Shown here piece by piece: positions 24,843 to 34,590 of a stretch of DNA of 64,000 nt. The DNA comes from Flectonema sp. DT1601 (taxonomy: Eukaryota > Euglenozoa > Diplonemea > Diplonemida > Diplonemidae): contig OZ025840.1 in NCBI GenBank assembly GCA_964019425.1, positions 396,001-460,000 on the forward strand, written 5' to 3'. Both the position numbers and the translations under genes were made by a program. How positions within the stretch are numbered: the first letter of the stretch is position 1; each line of letters opens with the position of its first letter. A model generated the notes under the pieces. It was not told the origin of the DNA. It made no database searches and worked only from the letters and a program-made list of their open reading frames with translations.

Positions 24843-27565
24843 TGAGATGATGTGTTGTTATTGCTGAAAGAAAGATACTGATATATATATATATATATTG
24901 CTTTTGGCGATGACCAGCAGATTACGTCAACCGTCACATGCTGTGGTTTAATTAACCAGATGGATTCCTCTTGTTCGTAACAGTTCCAAGTTGACACTTC
25001 ATTGTAGACACGACATGCGGCCTGACACAGAAGGCTTCCGAGCCCACGAGAGGTCCCGAGAGACCCTTCGCAGACCCTTCAACCTAAACCCATGAAAGAG
25101 CCACACCGTTATCTACATGTGTCCTCGGAGCCAATCCTTTTCCCGAAGTGTATTTCTGGTAGTCTGAAATAGATAAAACAAATCGTATAACAAACTTTAG
25201 TCAGCCCGTATGCTCCACGGGGTAAGAAACCGCTCCATTAATGGGCGCAGTAAGGAAAAAAGAAAGAAAGAAAGCAATGGAGAAGGGGTGGGACAAAGAC
25301 TCTGAGGAAAATAAAGAAAATATATTTTTACCAAAACCTTATTGCAATCGATGGGTAGCACTGATAGCGAAGGCATTTGACAGGGCTGGAAATCTATTTT
25401 TTTTCTTCTCACAGGTAATTATGTAAGGAATGATGGATTGCTACCACCATTTTTATCTTTTTTGTTTTAATGCAACAAACAAAAAGATCTTCTTTTTTTT
25501 TTTTTTTTTTTTTTTTTGGTTTGTTGAAGCGTGAAATTTTAGCCTCAGCAAAGCCAACAAAGGATTTGCATAACTTTTTTTTTTTTTTTTTTTTCTTGTA
25601 GCTAATGTAAGCAAAGCGGTACAAACTGCTCATTCAAACAACAACAAAAAATGAGGCAACTTCATGTGGGATATTCCATCACCGTATTGCTACCCCCACC
25701 GTTATGAAATTTACAGAGCAGTACACAAGTGATGAACAATCACGGCACTAGTGGGCTTTATAAACATAACATAAATTAAAAAAAAAAAAACACATTTCTT
25801 ACTTATCGATTTATAAATTTCGATAGGCAGCGACTGCTGTACTAATTTTTCGTTCGCAGTAGAAAAGTCTTTTTCTTTTTTTTAAATTGTAATTTTTTTT
25901 TTTTTTTTTTCCATTTTAAAACAAAACCAATCAAACAATAATTTACTTTTTTTTTTTTTTTTTTTTATATATAAAATCTGAAACATAACATCTAAACAGA
26001 TCGAGGGAATAAAACGGGATCATAAATTAAAAAAATAAAATAAAAAATAAAAATAAAAATAGATTATGCGCGCGGGCAACAGTCTCTTAAGCGGTAACCC
26101 CATAGCCCAAAGAAAGCGTCACAATGAACCAAAAAGAACTGGAAGACGACATTGATGTATTGTACCAAAAAAGGCCAATGATTCTAAAAATGGCGGACAC
26201 AGCATCTCATCACTGGCCGCAGATTCTACGACGTTAGCGTGAGAAGGGTAGGAGAATATAAGCAGTTAGGAGAGGAATAAAAAGAGGCGTTGAAAATACC
26301 ACCACTCTCGAAGAGAACTTTAGAGAAGAAGAAAAAATGGGGAGGGAGTGGAAAGACAGGAGAAAACGACGCATGAGGATGATGAAATGTAAAAAGAAAA
26401 TACGAAACAGTCTGTTTTTTTTTTCAATTCCCCTCTTCCGACACACAAGTTTGCTTTGATTAAAGAGAAAATCTACATCCCTTACGTTTCCGAAGAAAGC
26501 ATATCTCAAGATATGAAGTAGAATTTGCAAACAAAAATACGGAAAAGCATAAAAACCAGTAATAATGCCTGAGGAAGAAGGTAAGTATATATACGAAAGA
26601 TCAACTGACGGTTTAACAGTATTTTAAGAAGCCTAACAATACAAGATGTCATTAAAAAAAAAAGATTTTTTTAAAAAAAAATAAAAAAAAAACTCCAATC
26701 AGTATTCTGTAAGAAGGATCTGTAAAGAAGAATCGCTCTCCCTCCACCTGATATAATGTTTAATTTTTTTTTTTTTTATATTTTTTTTTTTTTTAATTCA
26801 AAAATAAAAAAAATGTAAACAAAAAAAAAAAAAAAAAATCACAAACGGGGTTTCAAAACAGAAAAGGAACATAGAGAGGAAGCTAATTGGAATACGTTAG
26901 GGGAATGGGAACTTTAATAGTATTTTTTTTTTTTTTTAAAAACGGGAAGGCAATACATCCAGACCCGTAGCACTTATAGAGCACTGGAGGTCTTTTCAAA
27001 TTCTCGTGATGGCTACCACAAACCTAAGAAGGAGAATTGTGAGATTTTTGCACCTTTCAGAAGCATAACAAAACATAAGCGTGAGTCAAAAAGTTAAAAA
27101 GTGAATTTAACCTTTTTTTTTTTTTTTTTTTTTTCCCCATATGCACACTTTTAGTCCCCTGTAAGATTGCTATTTATTTATATTTAATTACCGAAACAGA
27201 AACAAACAGTGAAAGGGGAAGAAAAAAAACACAAAAAAAAAAAAAAGGGAAAAGGGGAAAGAATACACAGAACAGTACTTTCCCCAACAGCGACACAAAA
27301 AGAATTTTTAGTACAAATAATAAGTATGAATAGGCAAAGCCCAAATCGGGTTTCTAAATTCATGAAGCTAGCTAAGGTCACAAAAAAGGCAATTGGCGTA
27401 TCGCTGTTGCTATCTTCTATCTCTGTGAATGTCACGTTCGAAATCTGTACGAAATTTGTCGGAAATAAATTAAACAAAAGAAAGAGAAAAAAAAAACCAA
27501 AAAAAATATATATTTCTAGGAAACTAGATCGATGAAGTCAGGCAGATCAATAATATAAATTATCG
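24843..27565. other. 2.7-kb intergenic stretch
   Basis: Contains a (TA)n microsatellite at about 24881-24898, the 84-bp mini-ORF repeat (25013-25096) and many homopolymers. No other gene is supported. Confidence 0.55.
25013..25096 (+). repeat. 84-bp dispersed block with 26-codon ORF, copy 1
   Basis: This block is identical to 38739-38822 at 82 of 84 positions. Within it, 25015-25095 is an ATG-to-TGA frame of 26 codons whose limits almost coincide with the limits of the conserved block. The peptide begins MRPDTEGFRAHERS and ends RRPFNLNP. The two differences between copies are one synonymous change (GCC/GCA, Ala) and one replacement (CGG/CTG, Arg/Leu at codon 2). It is far GC-richer than its surroundings and lies on the plus strand, opposite to the gene about 170 bp away. 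An RNA alternative is possible: the segment CGAGAGGTC-CCGAGA-GACCCTTCG can fold as a 9-bp hairpin with one mismatch. Confidence 0.55.
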
Positions 27566-28549
27566 CTACCCGCTCATGATCATGTCGAGTGAAACTGGTT
27601 CGAAGGTATTCGACGTGTCTACCCTTCTCCATACGTCACCATCTTTCCAAACTATTTCTGATCCATCTTTCGCTGCCATGTCTAAGGCTATTCCCCCAAG
27701 CATGACCGATCCATCCCTCGCTTCGACTAATTTAGCTTTTTTACCACTTCTGCAGAAGGTTACGTCGCTGCCCATTATTAATATTTTGCTGCCGCTTTTT
27801 GATTTCCAAGTTCCCTGAAGATGGCCTTTCTGTGATAATTTTTCTTTAAATATATCGGAAGTACTTGATAAGCAACCTAACTCACGCATGTCGACTTCAG
27901 GTTTGTGTTGTGGTGATTGTGATTTTCGAACGTCTGGTAGAGATCTCCGTCTCGCAATGCGTTTCTTTTTCTCAGCAGAAGTTAGAGCGGGTGAGGAAGG
28001 ACTTCCCGCAGTTGGAATTCCAGTTGAGGATCGTTGAAGTGGAGATAGTGAACCTGGTGGTGGACATCCACCACTATTAAAGTTCAATCCCTCAAACATA
28101 CACGATGATGATGATGACGCTCCTGACATCGGCGGAGGTGAAAAGTCTGCCACTGGAAGCTCCTGAACGGGAGAAGGTTCAGAAAGAGTGACTGAGTTTC
28201 TTTTTACTCCTCCAATCTTTCTTTTTCTAAATGACGGTTGTAATCCTGGTGAAGTCTGTGTAGGTGACATAGACATCGGTAAGGCGACCGGAGAAGTTTG
28301 AGCAATTTCATGTTGAGACAAAATATCAGGACTGCCTCCATCATACATACTAGCCATCATATTTCCCATACTTGAGTGTGGACTCCCCGTAGTGAAAGAC
28401 GATGTCTGACTGCCATCTGGTGACCCTCCAGATGTGATCTTCTTCTTCCTCTTCTTTACTACTACAATCTTCTTCTTCTTCACAACTCCCACCTGAGGCT
28501 GCTGACACTCCACCAGTGCAGTCGGACTCTCAACACATAATGGAGGCAT
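27566..28549 (-). CDS. 327-aa basic/Ser-rich protein with small C-terminal beta-like domain
   Basis: This protein is not recognised. The N-terminus has a strongly basic stretch (VVKKKKIVVVKKRKKK, about 23-38) that could be a nuclear signal. The middle is Ser/Pro-rich with repeated SP, SPxxS and TSP motifs, suggesting phosphorylation, and is predicted disordered. A compact C-terminal segment (about 243-315) has alternating hydrophobic strands, LQGTWKSKSGSKILIMGSD followed by DGSVMLGG and IVWKDGDVWRRV. This looks like a small beta sheet with a conserved-looking W-x-D-G-D-V-W core. It is intronless. The first Met is followed directly by good coding sequence, and the length is plausible for a real gene. 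Confidence 0.7.
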   Translation of the reverse strand: MPPLCVESPTALVECQQPQVGVVKKKKIVVVKKRKKKITSGGSPDGSQTSSFTTGSPHSSMGNMMASMYDGGSPDILSQHEIAQTSPVALPMSMSPTQTSPGLQPSFRKRKIGGVKRNSVTLSEPSPVQELPVADFSPPPMSGASSSSSCMFEGLNFNSGGCPPPGSLSPLQRSSTGIPTAGSPSSPALTSAEKKKRIARRRSLPDVRKSQSPQHKPEVDMRELGCLSSTSDIFKEKLSQKGHLQGTWKSKSGSKILIMGSDVTFCRSGKKAKLVEARDGSVMLGGIALDMAAKDGSEIVWKDGDVWRRVDTSNTFEPVSLDMIMSG

Positions 28550-29387
28550 GTTTTGGTTTATTTCTCTTCTTGTTTTGTTGTTTTTTTGTTCTCGTTTGTT
28601 GTTGTTGTTGTTGTTTTTTTTTTCTGACAGTGAAAGAATAGCATTGTATTAAAAAAATCAAAAAAAAAAAAAAAAAAAATCACAAAAAAAAAAAACAGAA
28701 TTTGGTTCATATGTTTGTGAATCGCTGTAGTGTAAGTAAAAAAATATGACAAAAAGTATTTTTTTTATTAAACAGGACGGATGCCGATAAGGAGCACTGC
28801 CCATGAGTAGGTGTTCCTTTTTTTTTTTTTTCCTTTTTTTTTTCATGGATTTCAACTACTCAATCAAGATCCTTCTTCTTGTATTTATTTTTTGATTTTC
28901 TGTTTTTTTGTTTTTGTTTGTTATTTTTTTTTTGTACCTACAAACCCATTGTTCGGTAGAAAGAGAATTGTGGCAGCGTAACTAACCTATTCCTTTATTA
29001 GGATATTCTACCGGTTGCGCACAAACAAAATAAAAGTGTGAGTGAGTAAGTAAAAAAGTGAAGTTTGCCAATTCTTTTTTCCTCCAACTAAAGAAGTCAG
29101 CAATCTCAGGGTTAAAAACTCCCCAGTCAGACAGCAATGAGTGCAACATTGAATGTGAAGCTCCCAAAACAAGTATTTAGGATCCATCTTGGCTTAAACA
29201 CTGCACTGAAAAAATAAAAAGAAAGAGAAAAAGAAAAAAACAGCAGGCGGGGACGCTGCCTTTTAAATGAAACAACAAATATAAAAAAAAAAAAAACCGA
29301 AAGAAAGCCAATAGGTGTGTATGAGCGAAAAGCGGGTGGGGTTTTCATTTTAGACTAACTCTGGTGATAATAATTCATAAAATAATT
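28550..29387. other. intergenic
   Basis: About 840 bp of poly(A)/poly(T)-rich spacer with a GTT-repeat run near the start of the 327-aa gene. No gene is seen. Confidence 0.5.
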
Positions 29388-30752
29388 TTACAACTTCGAC
29401 AGACTACCTGCCGGACGTGGACGTTCTGGTCCCCAAAATGCGGTTGTTTCAGAGATTGTTTCTCTGATTTTCAATGTTACGAATGAAAACTTTCCATCAC
29501 TGCCCTGTCTGTATCCGTACACTGGACCGGCCTGTCTTGAATTGTACTTGCTGTACATTGCTAATGTGTAACCACCAGTGTCGTGCATTACAAGAACGTC
29601 ATTTACCTTAACACTTGCAGGTAACTGATGCTTTCTTCCAATGTAGTCACCTTGAAAACAAAGTGGCCCACAGATATCATAAGTAACTGAGGGACTAGAC
29701 CTTCCAACATGATCAGATCCTGTTTCTGAGAGAAGTGTGAATCGATGCCTCCAAATATCTCCCAAGTAGGCCTCACGAACAAATTGATTACTTCCAACAT
29801 GAGCAACAAGAAGAGGTGTCTCAACATGATAAGGAGCTCCTTTAACAGCAGCGATTCTCGATAATGTGATTCCAGGTTTTGTTAATACACATCTACCAAA
29901 CTCCGTTAAGACTCTATACTTTCCAGTGAATAATTGAGGAACAGCTCCGTTCAACGCCTGTCTGTAGGTCGCAAACTGATGGGCTTCTTGTGATGCGGTG
30001 TATGAAGTTGGGATACCTCCTCCAATATCAACAACACGAATTGTACATCCGAGTGATTCCAATTCTTTTACGAATGCGAGAATTGTTTTACATCCGGTGA
30101 CAAGCATTCCCATCTCGCATCCTTGAGAACCAACGTGAATGTGAACTCCCTGAAGCCATTTGTTGTTTTTGTACAAATTTAGAAGTCTTTGTCTAGTCTC
30201 TGCTACCAACGGAAGACCAAACTTTGATCCTCTCGCAGCAGTAGAAACAGAAGCGATCTTACCCGCTCCCACAACTGGGTTGATTCGAAGTCCAATTCTA
30301 CCATTGAAGTCCCATGATGGGTTTTCTTTTATAATCTCATTGATGGTGTTGACTTCATCTTCATTGTCGAGGTTGACATAAACATTGTTAGTATCCAACA
30401 GGGTTGCCATTAAGTCTGCTTTACTTTTACAAGGAGAGTCAAAAATTACTTTCTTAGCACCCAACTGTAAACTGTGAACTACTTCTCCAACCGAAGCACA
30501 TTCCAGTCCTAATCCGGCATTTACAACTCGCGCAAGGACACCTGAAGTTGGGTTTGCCTTTACTGCTATGCAATGTTCGAAGAATGACTCTCCAAATGCG
30601 CTCTTTAACTCCGCCAGTCTGGCATCCAATGCGTCTAAATTATACAAATCAGCTGATGGCGCAGCATCTGTGTGGTCAGGAAGAAGTCCTTCTCTGATAG
30701 CAGCTGACACGACGGAACTCACTTCCTTAGAACGCTGATTGTGGTCTTCCAT
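29388..30752 (-). CDS. PLP-dependent ornithine/diaminopimelate decarboxylase family protein
   Basis: A 454-aa intronless member of the group IV (alanine-racemase fold) decarboxylases, which remove CO2 from diaminopimelate, ornithine or arginine. Key motifs are present in order: the PLP lysine Lys65 in CIAVKANP, HIHVGSQG (204-211), the phosphate-binding GGG at 244-246, EFGR (284-287) and the second active-site cysteine in YDICGPLCFQGD (Cys365, GPxC). HDTGGYTLAMYSKYN comes near the end. The GPLC...D motif and length fit both ornithine- and DAP-type enzymes, so I leave the substrate open. ORF limits match family length. The product would feed either lysine or polyamine synthesis in the cytosol or plastid. 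Confidence 0.87.
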   Translation of the reverse strand: MEDHNQRSKEVSSVVSAAIREGLLPDHTDAAPSADLYNLDALDARLAELKSAFGESFFEHCIAVKANPTSGVLARVVNAGLGLECASVGEVVHSLQLGAKKVIFDSPCKSKADLMATLLDTNNVYVNLDNEDEVNTINEIIKENPSWDFNGRIGLRINPVVGAGKIASVSTAARGSKFGLPLVAETRQRLLNLYKNNKWLQGVHIHVGSQGCEMGMLVTGCKTILAFVKELESLGCTIRVVDIGGGIPTSYTASQEAHQFATYRQALNGAVPQLFTGKYRVLTEFGRCVLTKPGITLSRIAAVKGAPYHVETPLLVAHVGSNQFVREAYLGDIWRHRFTLLSETGSDHVGRSSPSVTYDICGPLCFQGDYIGRKHQLPASVKVNDVLVMHDTGGYTLAMYSKYNSRQAGPVYGYRQGSDGKFSFVTLKIRETISETTAFWGPERPRPAGSLSKL

Positions 30753-31096
30753 TTTTTATTAATTTTTTTTCTGTCATTCAGATGATGAAAATGGTTGTGG
30801 CTGTGGTTGTTCTTTTTCTTAAATAAATATAAATAAATAAAAGCTCCCTCCCTCCTCCAATCCTCATGTATTTTTTTTTTTTTTCCTAAAAAAAATAGTT
30901 TTGATTCTAACAATAAATATCTTCGACAACGATTTTTTTTTTTTTTTTTTTTTTTTTTCAAATGAACAAAGTAAAGGTTTAATAAACCCCTATAAATATA
31001 AGGATAAGCCGTTCCAATAGAAGATGGCTGATTGTAAGTAGTCGGTACTGTTTTTTTGACTAAATAAATGAACACGATTAGATCGAGTCAGTGATA
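30753..31096. other. intergenic
   Basis: A spacer of about 340 bp with two long poly(T) runs. No feature is seen. Confidence 0.4.
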
Positions 31097-31792
31097 TCAC
31101 CTTGAAGTATCCTGCCATGACTTTCTATGTTGTTGATAATCCATAGTGGGTTCTGCTTGAGGGTTTCCAGAGTTTCGAGTTGATCCAATATTTCTCTTCA
31201 TTGTCGGAAGTTTCGCAAATCCCTTTTTGTTACTTTTAAAAGAGGTCCAGGCAGAACGTGTGTTATGAAGTTCTTCTTCGTCTACAGCATCGTCTTCTTT
31301 CTGACGACGTTTTTTAGCTAAACGGGCATCACGTTCATTCTGTTGGCGTTCCATCCGAGCATAGTCTTCGGCTTGTTGACGTCGTTTGCGTTCCTTTTCA
31401 CGTTCTTCTGGTGACAGTTCTTCTTCCATGGATGGATTGTATCCAGGAGTTACTTTTTCTCCTCTTCTTTCTTTATCAGCTCGGTAGGCTTTGTCTAGAG
31501 TGGTTTCTCGTTTTGGAAGGACATCTACTGGTGTGTTGCCGTTGTTGTGAGCTCTCTTAAATTTATTTAATATATCCTCATCTTTTAAGTTTTTATACGC
31601 TTGATCAGCTGCAGCAAAAGCTTCTTGAGCTCCTTTCAATTTACACTTGTCAGGATGTATAGCAATAGCGATGGCTCTGAAAGCCTTCTTAACGTCGTTT
31701 ATGGTTGCCTTCTCTATATCTAAATCAAGTATTTTAAACCAGTCTCCCTTCGCATCTTCAACTCGCTTAATTACATCTTCTGACTTACCCAT
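31097..31792 (-). CDS. J-domain (DnaJ/Hsp40-type) protein
   Basis: Read from the Met at 31792 this is 231 aa, starting MGKSEDVIKR. The J domain (about 14-75) contains WFKILDL, helix II KKAFRAIAIAIHPDK with the diagnostic HPD, then AAADQAYKNLKD. J domains stimulate Hsp70 ATPase. A long charged helix (about 115-185, SPEEREKERKRRQQAEDYAR...) and a basic tail follow. There is no G/F or zinc domain, so this is a class C protein; the layout recalls DNAJC8-like splicing-associated J proteins, but I would not name it. The open frame runs 30 codons further to a Met at 31882. That extension is Ser/Asn-rich without family support and is more likely 5' UTR, so I chose the later start. Confidence 0.82.
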   Translation of the reverse strand: MGKSEDVIKRVEDAKGDWFKILDLDIEKATINDVKKAFRAIAIAIHPDKCKLKGAQEAFAAADQAYKNLKDEDILNKFKRAHNNGNTPVDVLPKRETTLDKAYRADKERRGEKVTPGYNPSMEEELSPEEREKERKRRQQAEDYARMERQQNERDARLAKKRRQKEDDAVDEEELHNTRSAWTSFKSNKKGFAKLPTMKRNIGSTRNSGNPQAEPTMDYQQHRKSWQDTSR

Positions 31793-31953
31793 CGTTCTTG
31801 TGAGTAGGTGACTGTTGGAGGAGGGTAATTGATAATTTTTATTTTCAGAACATAGACTTTCCATATGACTAAGACTACCCATCCAGGATAAGATAAATAC
31901 ATAACTACAACCAGGAGATTGTGGTTGTGGAATGTCTTTCTAGTTTTGAATTC

Positions 31954-31985
<32 letters not shown>

Positions 31986-32042
31986 ATATAAAAAATAACA
32001 AACAATGAGAGATTGATAACCAGCCAGTACATTGATAGGTCA

Positions 32043-32522
32043 TCAGTCGATAACAAATTTATACGAAGGTGGTTTCGGAAGTAGTTCTTTTCTTATTCTT
32101 CGATTCTTTACCATTTTATTCCAAAGGTCAATTGCTTGGAGGGTGCCAGCTTCGTGAATTTCACAGTGCCTTGGATGAGTAATTCTCCAAGTGTCAATCT
32201 CTAATTCCCAGTCGTAGTTGTGCGAGTCTAATTCAGAGTTTGGCGATGAAGGACCGAACTCATCGAGAGGATCGGGGTCTTGATCGTTTCCCAACCACCG
32301 TGTTAAGTGTCTAACCATTACATCAGCATTATCAATCTGAGTTTTTGCTAATGAAAGCCGATGTTGAACTTCATTAACATCTTTGAGATGAGGATCCCTT
32401 CTGAACTCTTCTTTTACTTTTTCTTCCATCCAATCTCTCCTATTTTTTGTTGGCATTCGTCTGGATAATCTAATCAGAGTTTTATAAGAAGAAAGTATTT
32501 CCTTCTTGAATACATTAGCCAT
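32043..32522 (-). CDS. LYR-motif (complex I LYR family) protein
   Basis: 159 aa. The first about 65 residues match the LYR family: ILSSYKTLIRLSRRMPTKNRRDWMEEKVKEEFRRDPHLKDV follows the pattern LYRxLLR...R...R.EFR.N..v.D, with the canonical LYR written as SYK/LIR. The later EVQHRLSLAKTQIDN segment is the family's third helix. These small helical proteins act in the mitochondrial matrix as assembly factors or accessory subunits of respiratory complexes and iron-sulfur cluster transfer, usually with acyl carrier protein. About 80 extra C-terminal residues (WRITHPRHCEIHEAG and on) are not part of the usual roughly 90-aa fold and contain conserved-looking His, Cys and Trp residues. Which LYR member it is cannot be decided. 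Confidence 0.72.
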   Translation of the reverse strand: MANVFKKEILSSYKTLIRLSRRMPTKNRRDWMEEKVKEEFRRDPHLKDVNEVQHRLSLAKTQIDNADVMVRHLTRWLGNDQDPDPLDEFGPSSPNSELDSHNYDWELEIDTWRITHPRHCEIHEAGTLQAIDLWNKMVKNRRIRKELLPKPPSYKFVID

Positions 32523-32586
32523 GATTTACTTAGGGGGATGTTGGCTGGAAGAGCTAAATTATTTTTTTTTTTTTTTTAGTAGTAGG

Positions 32587-32619
32587 GAGTTGGCGATCTT
32601 GCGCAAACTATTTTTTGTA
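32587..32619 (+). repeat. solo arm of the GAGTTGGCGAT inverted-repeat element
   Basis: This sequence matches the arms of the inverted-repeat element at 50045-50218 (GAGTTGGCGAT, then GCAAACTATTTTT), with two small insertions. Only one arm is visible. It lies between the LYR protein and the 550-aa gene. Confidence 0.45.
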
Positions 32620-32692
32620 TTTTTTTTTTAAAAAAAAATTTCCTCGATATTTCACATAAATAGACGTGTTGTATTCTTCAAGTTAAAAGTGT

Positions 32693-34345
32693 TCAGTCTT
32701 CGCTGTCGTCATCATCGTCATCATCACCCTCCTCCCCTCCTCCTTGCATTACCTCTTTACACGTCACGGCAGCAGTAAATATTATATTTCCAATTGATGA
32801 ACACAACGCTGAAGTAAGCACTGGTGCTACAGAACTTTCAGTAGCTTCACTAAGCTGCTGTTGCAGAACAGGATTCGAAGCAATCGTTTCTAAGTCGGTT
32901 GCGGCAGCAGTATTCCAAGCTGCTACGAAACCAGGTTCAGAAACGTGATGATCAGCAAGTAATGAACAGAGCTGAGATGCTCCCAACTTTGATGATAAAA
33001 TAGAAGGAATAGTTGTATCAATACCCATCTCTTTGGTGTGTAGTTTTGATACGACTAAGTTGGGAATCAGTCCAGGAAACGGTAATCCCAAACACTTCAT
33101 AACGGGAGCTGTTTGTTGTGTTAATAAACTCGGTGAGTCCGATTCTATGCTTTTAACTGCGTAGGAGTTGTTTGCTTTTGCTTTTTCAATTTTAGGTTTT
33201 TTTATCGGTTTCTTCACATCACTCCTCTTTTGCTTTTCGTTTTCAGCATTTATTTTTTTTTTAATTTCCGCACGGTCCGAAGCAGTTTGTAATTTTGCCA
33301 AAGTGCAAATTTCTTTTTCAATAACGGCAGGGTCGCACTTGCAGTATTTACTTAAAAGCAGGTAGTCTGACTGCAACAGAGATCCTTCAGCCAACCTACG
33401 ACGCATTCCAGCATCATAGCAATAAATCGTTGATAAGATGAGATATATTTTTTCACTATCCACACGTTCATTCGAAACACTATCTTTATACATTAAATAC
33501 AACACGTAATAATAAAAAGGTTCTTTGCTAACCCTCCGACCGGTTGAGTCCACGAACTGTTTGTGTAAGGAAGAAATATCTTTTGGTTCGTGAGATTTTG
33601 TTACCATATTATTTATTATTAACTTGTCTTCTTCAGTGATGTCGTCAGCAGTTGTGATTTCAGAACGGAGTGTCCCCCAAGAAGTTGATTGTCGAGACGC
33701 GATTTCACTTATTTGGTTAAACCACTGAAGAGAAATATCAATCGGCCCCATATTCATACCTGAATCGAGTGAGACTAACGTGTTATGAACGTCTGTCCAG
33801 TCGTTAAGTGTAAAAGTAGTTGCGATGTCGACGGCTGTTGCGTATGATATTTTTGTTCCATACCAACTTTCAATTTCATTCTTGCTTGGATCGATAGCCG
33901 ACAACATTTGTTTTTCATGTTTTCGATACGCGACCAGATGAATCGCATCTTTCATCGAACTTTTTCCTTTTTGTTTTATTTCGAGATCTCCCAACGATAT
34001 TACCGACGGATTGTTATTACTTTCAAGTATGCTGTTGGATACTTTTTGACGTAGTTTTGTGGTTACAGGATTGTCTTGAGGACAGTTCAAGTTACCATAA
34101 CCTAAAGGATCCCCTAAGACTGTCGGTGGTACTTCTGATAGAAATGAGTATTCCATAACTTCATTCCATTTACTTTCTTCTTCTTCCAAAGTCGCAACTG
34201 CTTTGTCATCTTTTACAACATATTTATCGATATCTGCTGATACTGGTTTCACTGATTCATTGTATTCATCAAAAAGTAATTCTAAGTCGCTAAGCCAGTC
34301 GATTTCCTTTTTTCTCATCGATAATTTTGCTTCCCATGTTGGCAT
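32693..34345 (-). CDS. 550-aa protein of unknown function with acidic tail
   Basis: A single intronless ORF that I do not recognise. It is mostly helical-looking, with a basic Lys-rich segment at about 360-395 (RSDVKKPIKKPKIEKAK) that may be a nuclear signal. A more hydrophobic domain follows (about 410-530, CLGLPFPGLIPNLVV...), and the tail is a run of Glu and Asp. Codon use and absence of homopolymer artefacts support a genuine gene. The stop falls about 170 bp before the LYR gene start and the start is about 245 bp after the PARN-like gene end, so the three form a tight co-oriented cluster. Confidence 0.72.
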   Translation of the reverse strand: MPTWEAKLSMRKKEIDWLSDLELLFDEYNESVKPVSADIDKYVVKDDKAVATLEEEESKWNEVMEYSFLSEVPPTVLGDPLGYGNLNCPQDNPVTTKLRQKVSNSILESNNNPSVISLGDLEIKQKGKSSMKDAIHLVAYRKHEKQMLSAIDPSKNEIESWYGTKISYATAVDIATTFTLNDWTDVHNTLVSLDSGMNMGPIDISLQWFNQISEIASRQSTSWGTLRSEITTADDITEEDKLIINNMVTKSHEPKDISSLHKQFVDSTGRRVSKEPFYYYVLYLMYKDSVSNERVDSEKIYLILSTIYCYDAGMRRRLAEGSLLQSDYLLLSKYCKCDPAVIEKEICTLAKLQTASDRAEIKKKINAENEKQKRSDVKKPIKKPKIEKAKANNSYAVKSIESDSPSLLTQQTAPVMKCLGLPFPGLIPNLVVSKLHTKEMGIDTTIPSILSSKLGASQLCSLLADHHVSEPGFVAAWNTAAATDLETIASNPVLQQQLSEATESSVAPVLTSALCSSIGNIIFTAAVTCKEVMQGGGEEGDDDDDDDSED

Positions 34346-34590
34346 ATTTATTAGTTTGGTTTTGTCGTTGCTGTTGTGTTTCCTGTTATAAGTATATAAT
34401 AAAGATGATTTTCCCCTTTACTTTTTAATGAATTATAATGTAAGAAGGTAATCTCCAGGTTGTTATGATTTTTTTTATGATGTTGTTGCTGTTGTAGAGA
34501 TTTATAAGAAAGAAGAAGAAAAAAGGGATAATGAAGAAAAAAAAAAAAAAATTCATATTTCCATCCATGATAGAAACAGAATTTCTAATT

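Noticed and set aside
25060-25096. CCTAAACCC resembling a TTTAGGG telomere repeat or telomerase RNA template
   Set aside because: Single permutation within an 84-bp block that is better explained by the conserved ORF; no telomere array nearby.
26567-26600. Plus-strand ATGCCTGAGGAAGAAGGTAAGT resembling a first exon with a donor site
   Set aside because: No continuing coding sequence or acceptor with conserved protein follows on the plus strand.
27209-27535. 108-codon plus-strand Lys-rich frame
   Set aside because: Low complexity ends and no recognisable domain; convergent with a well-supported gene.
31793-31882. N-terminal extension of the J-domain protein
   Set aside because: The Ser/Asn-rich 30 residues have no family support and the later Met lies at the normal distance from the J domain.
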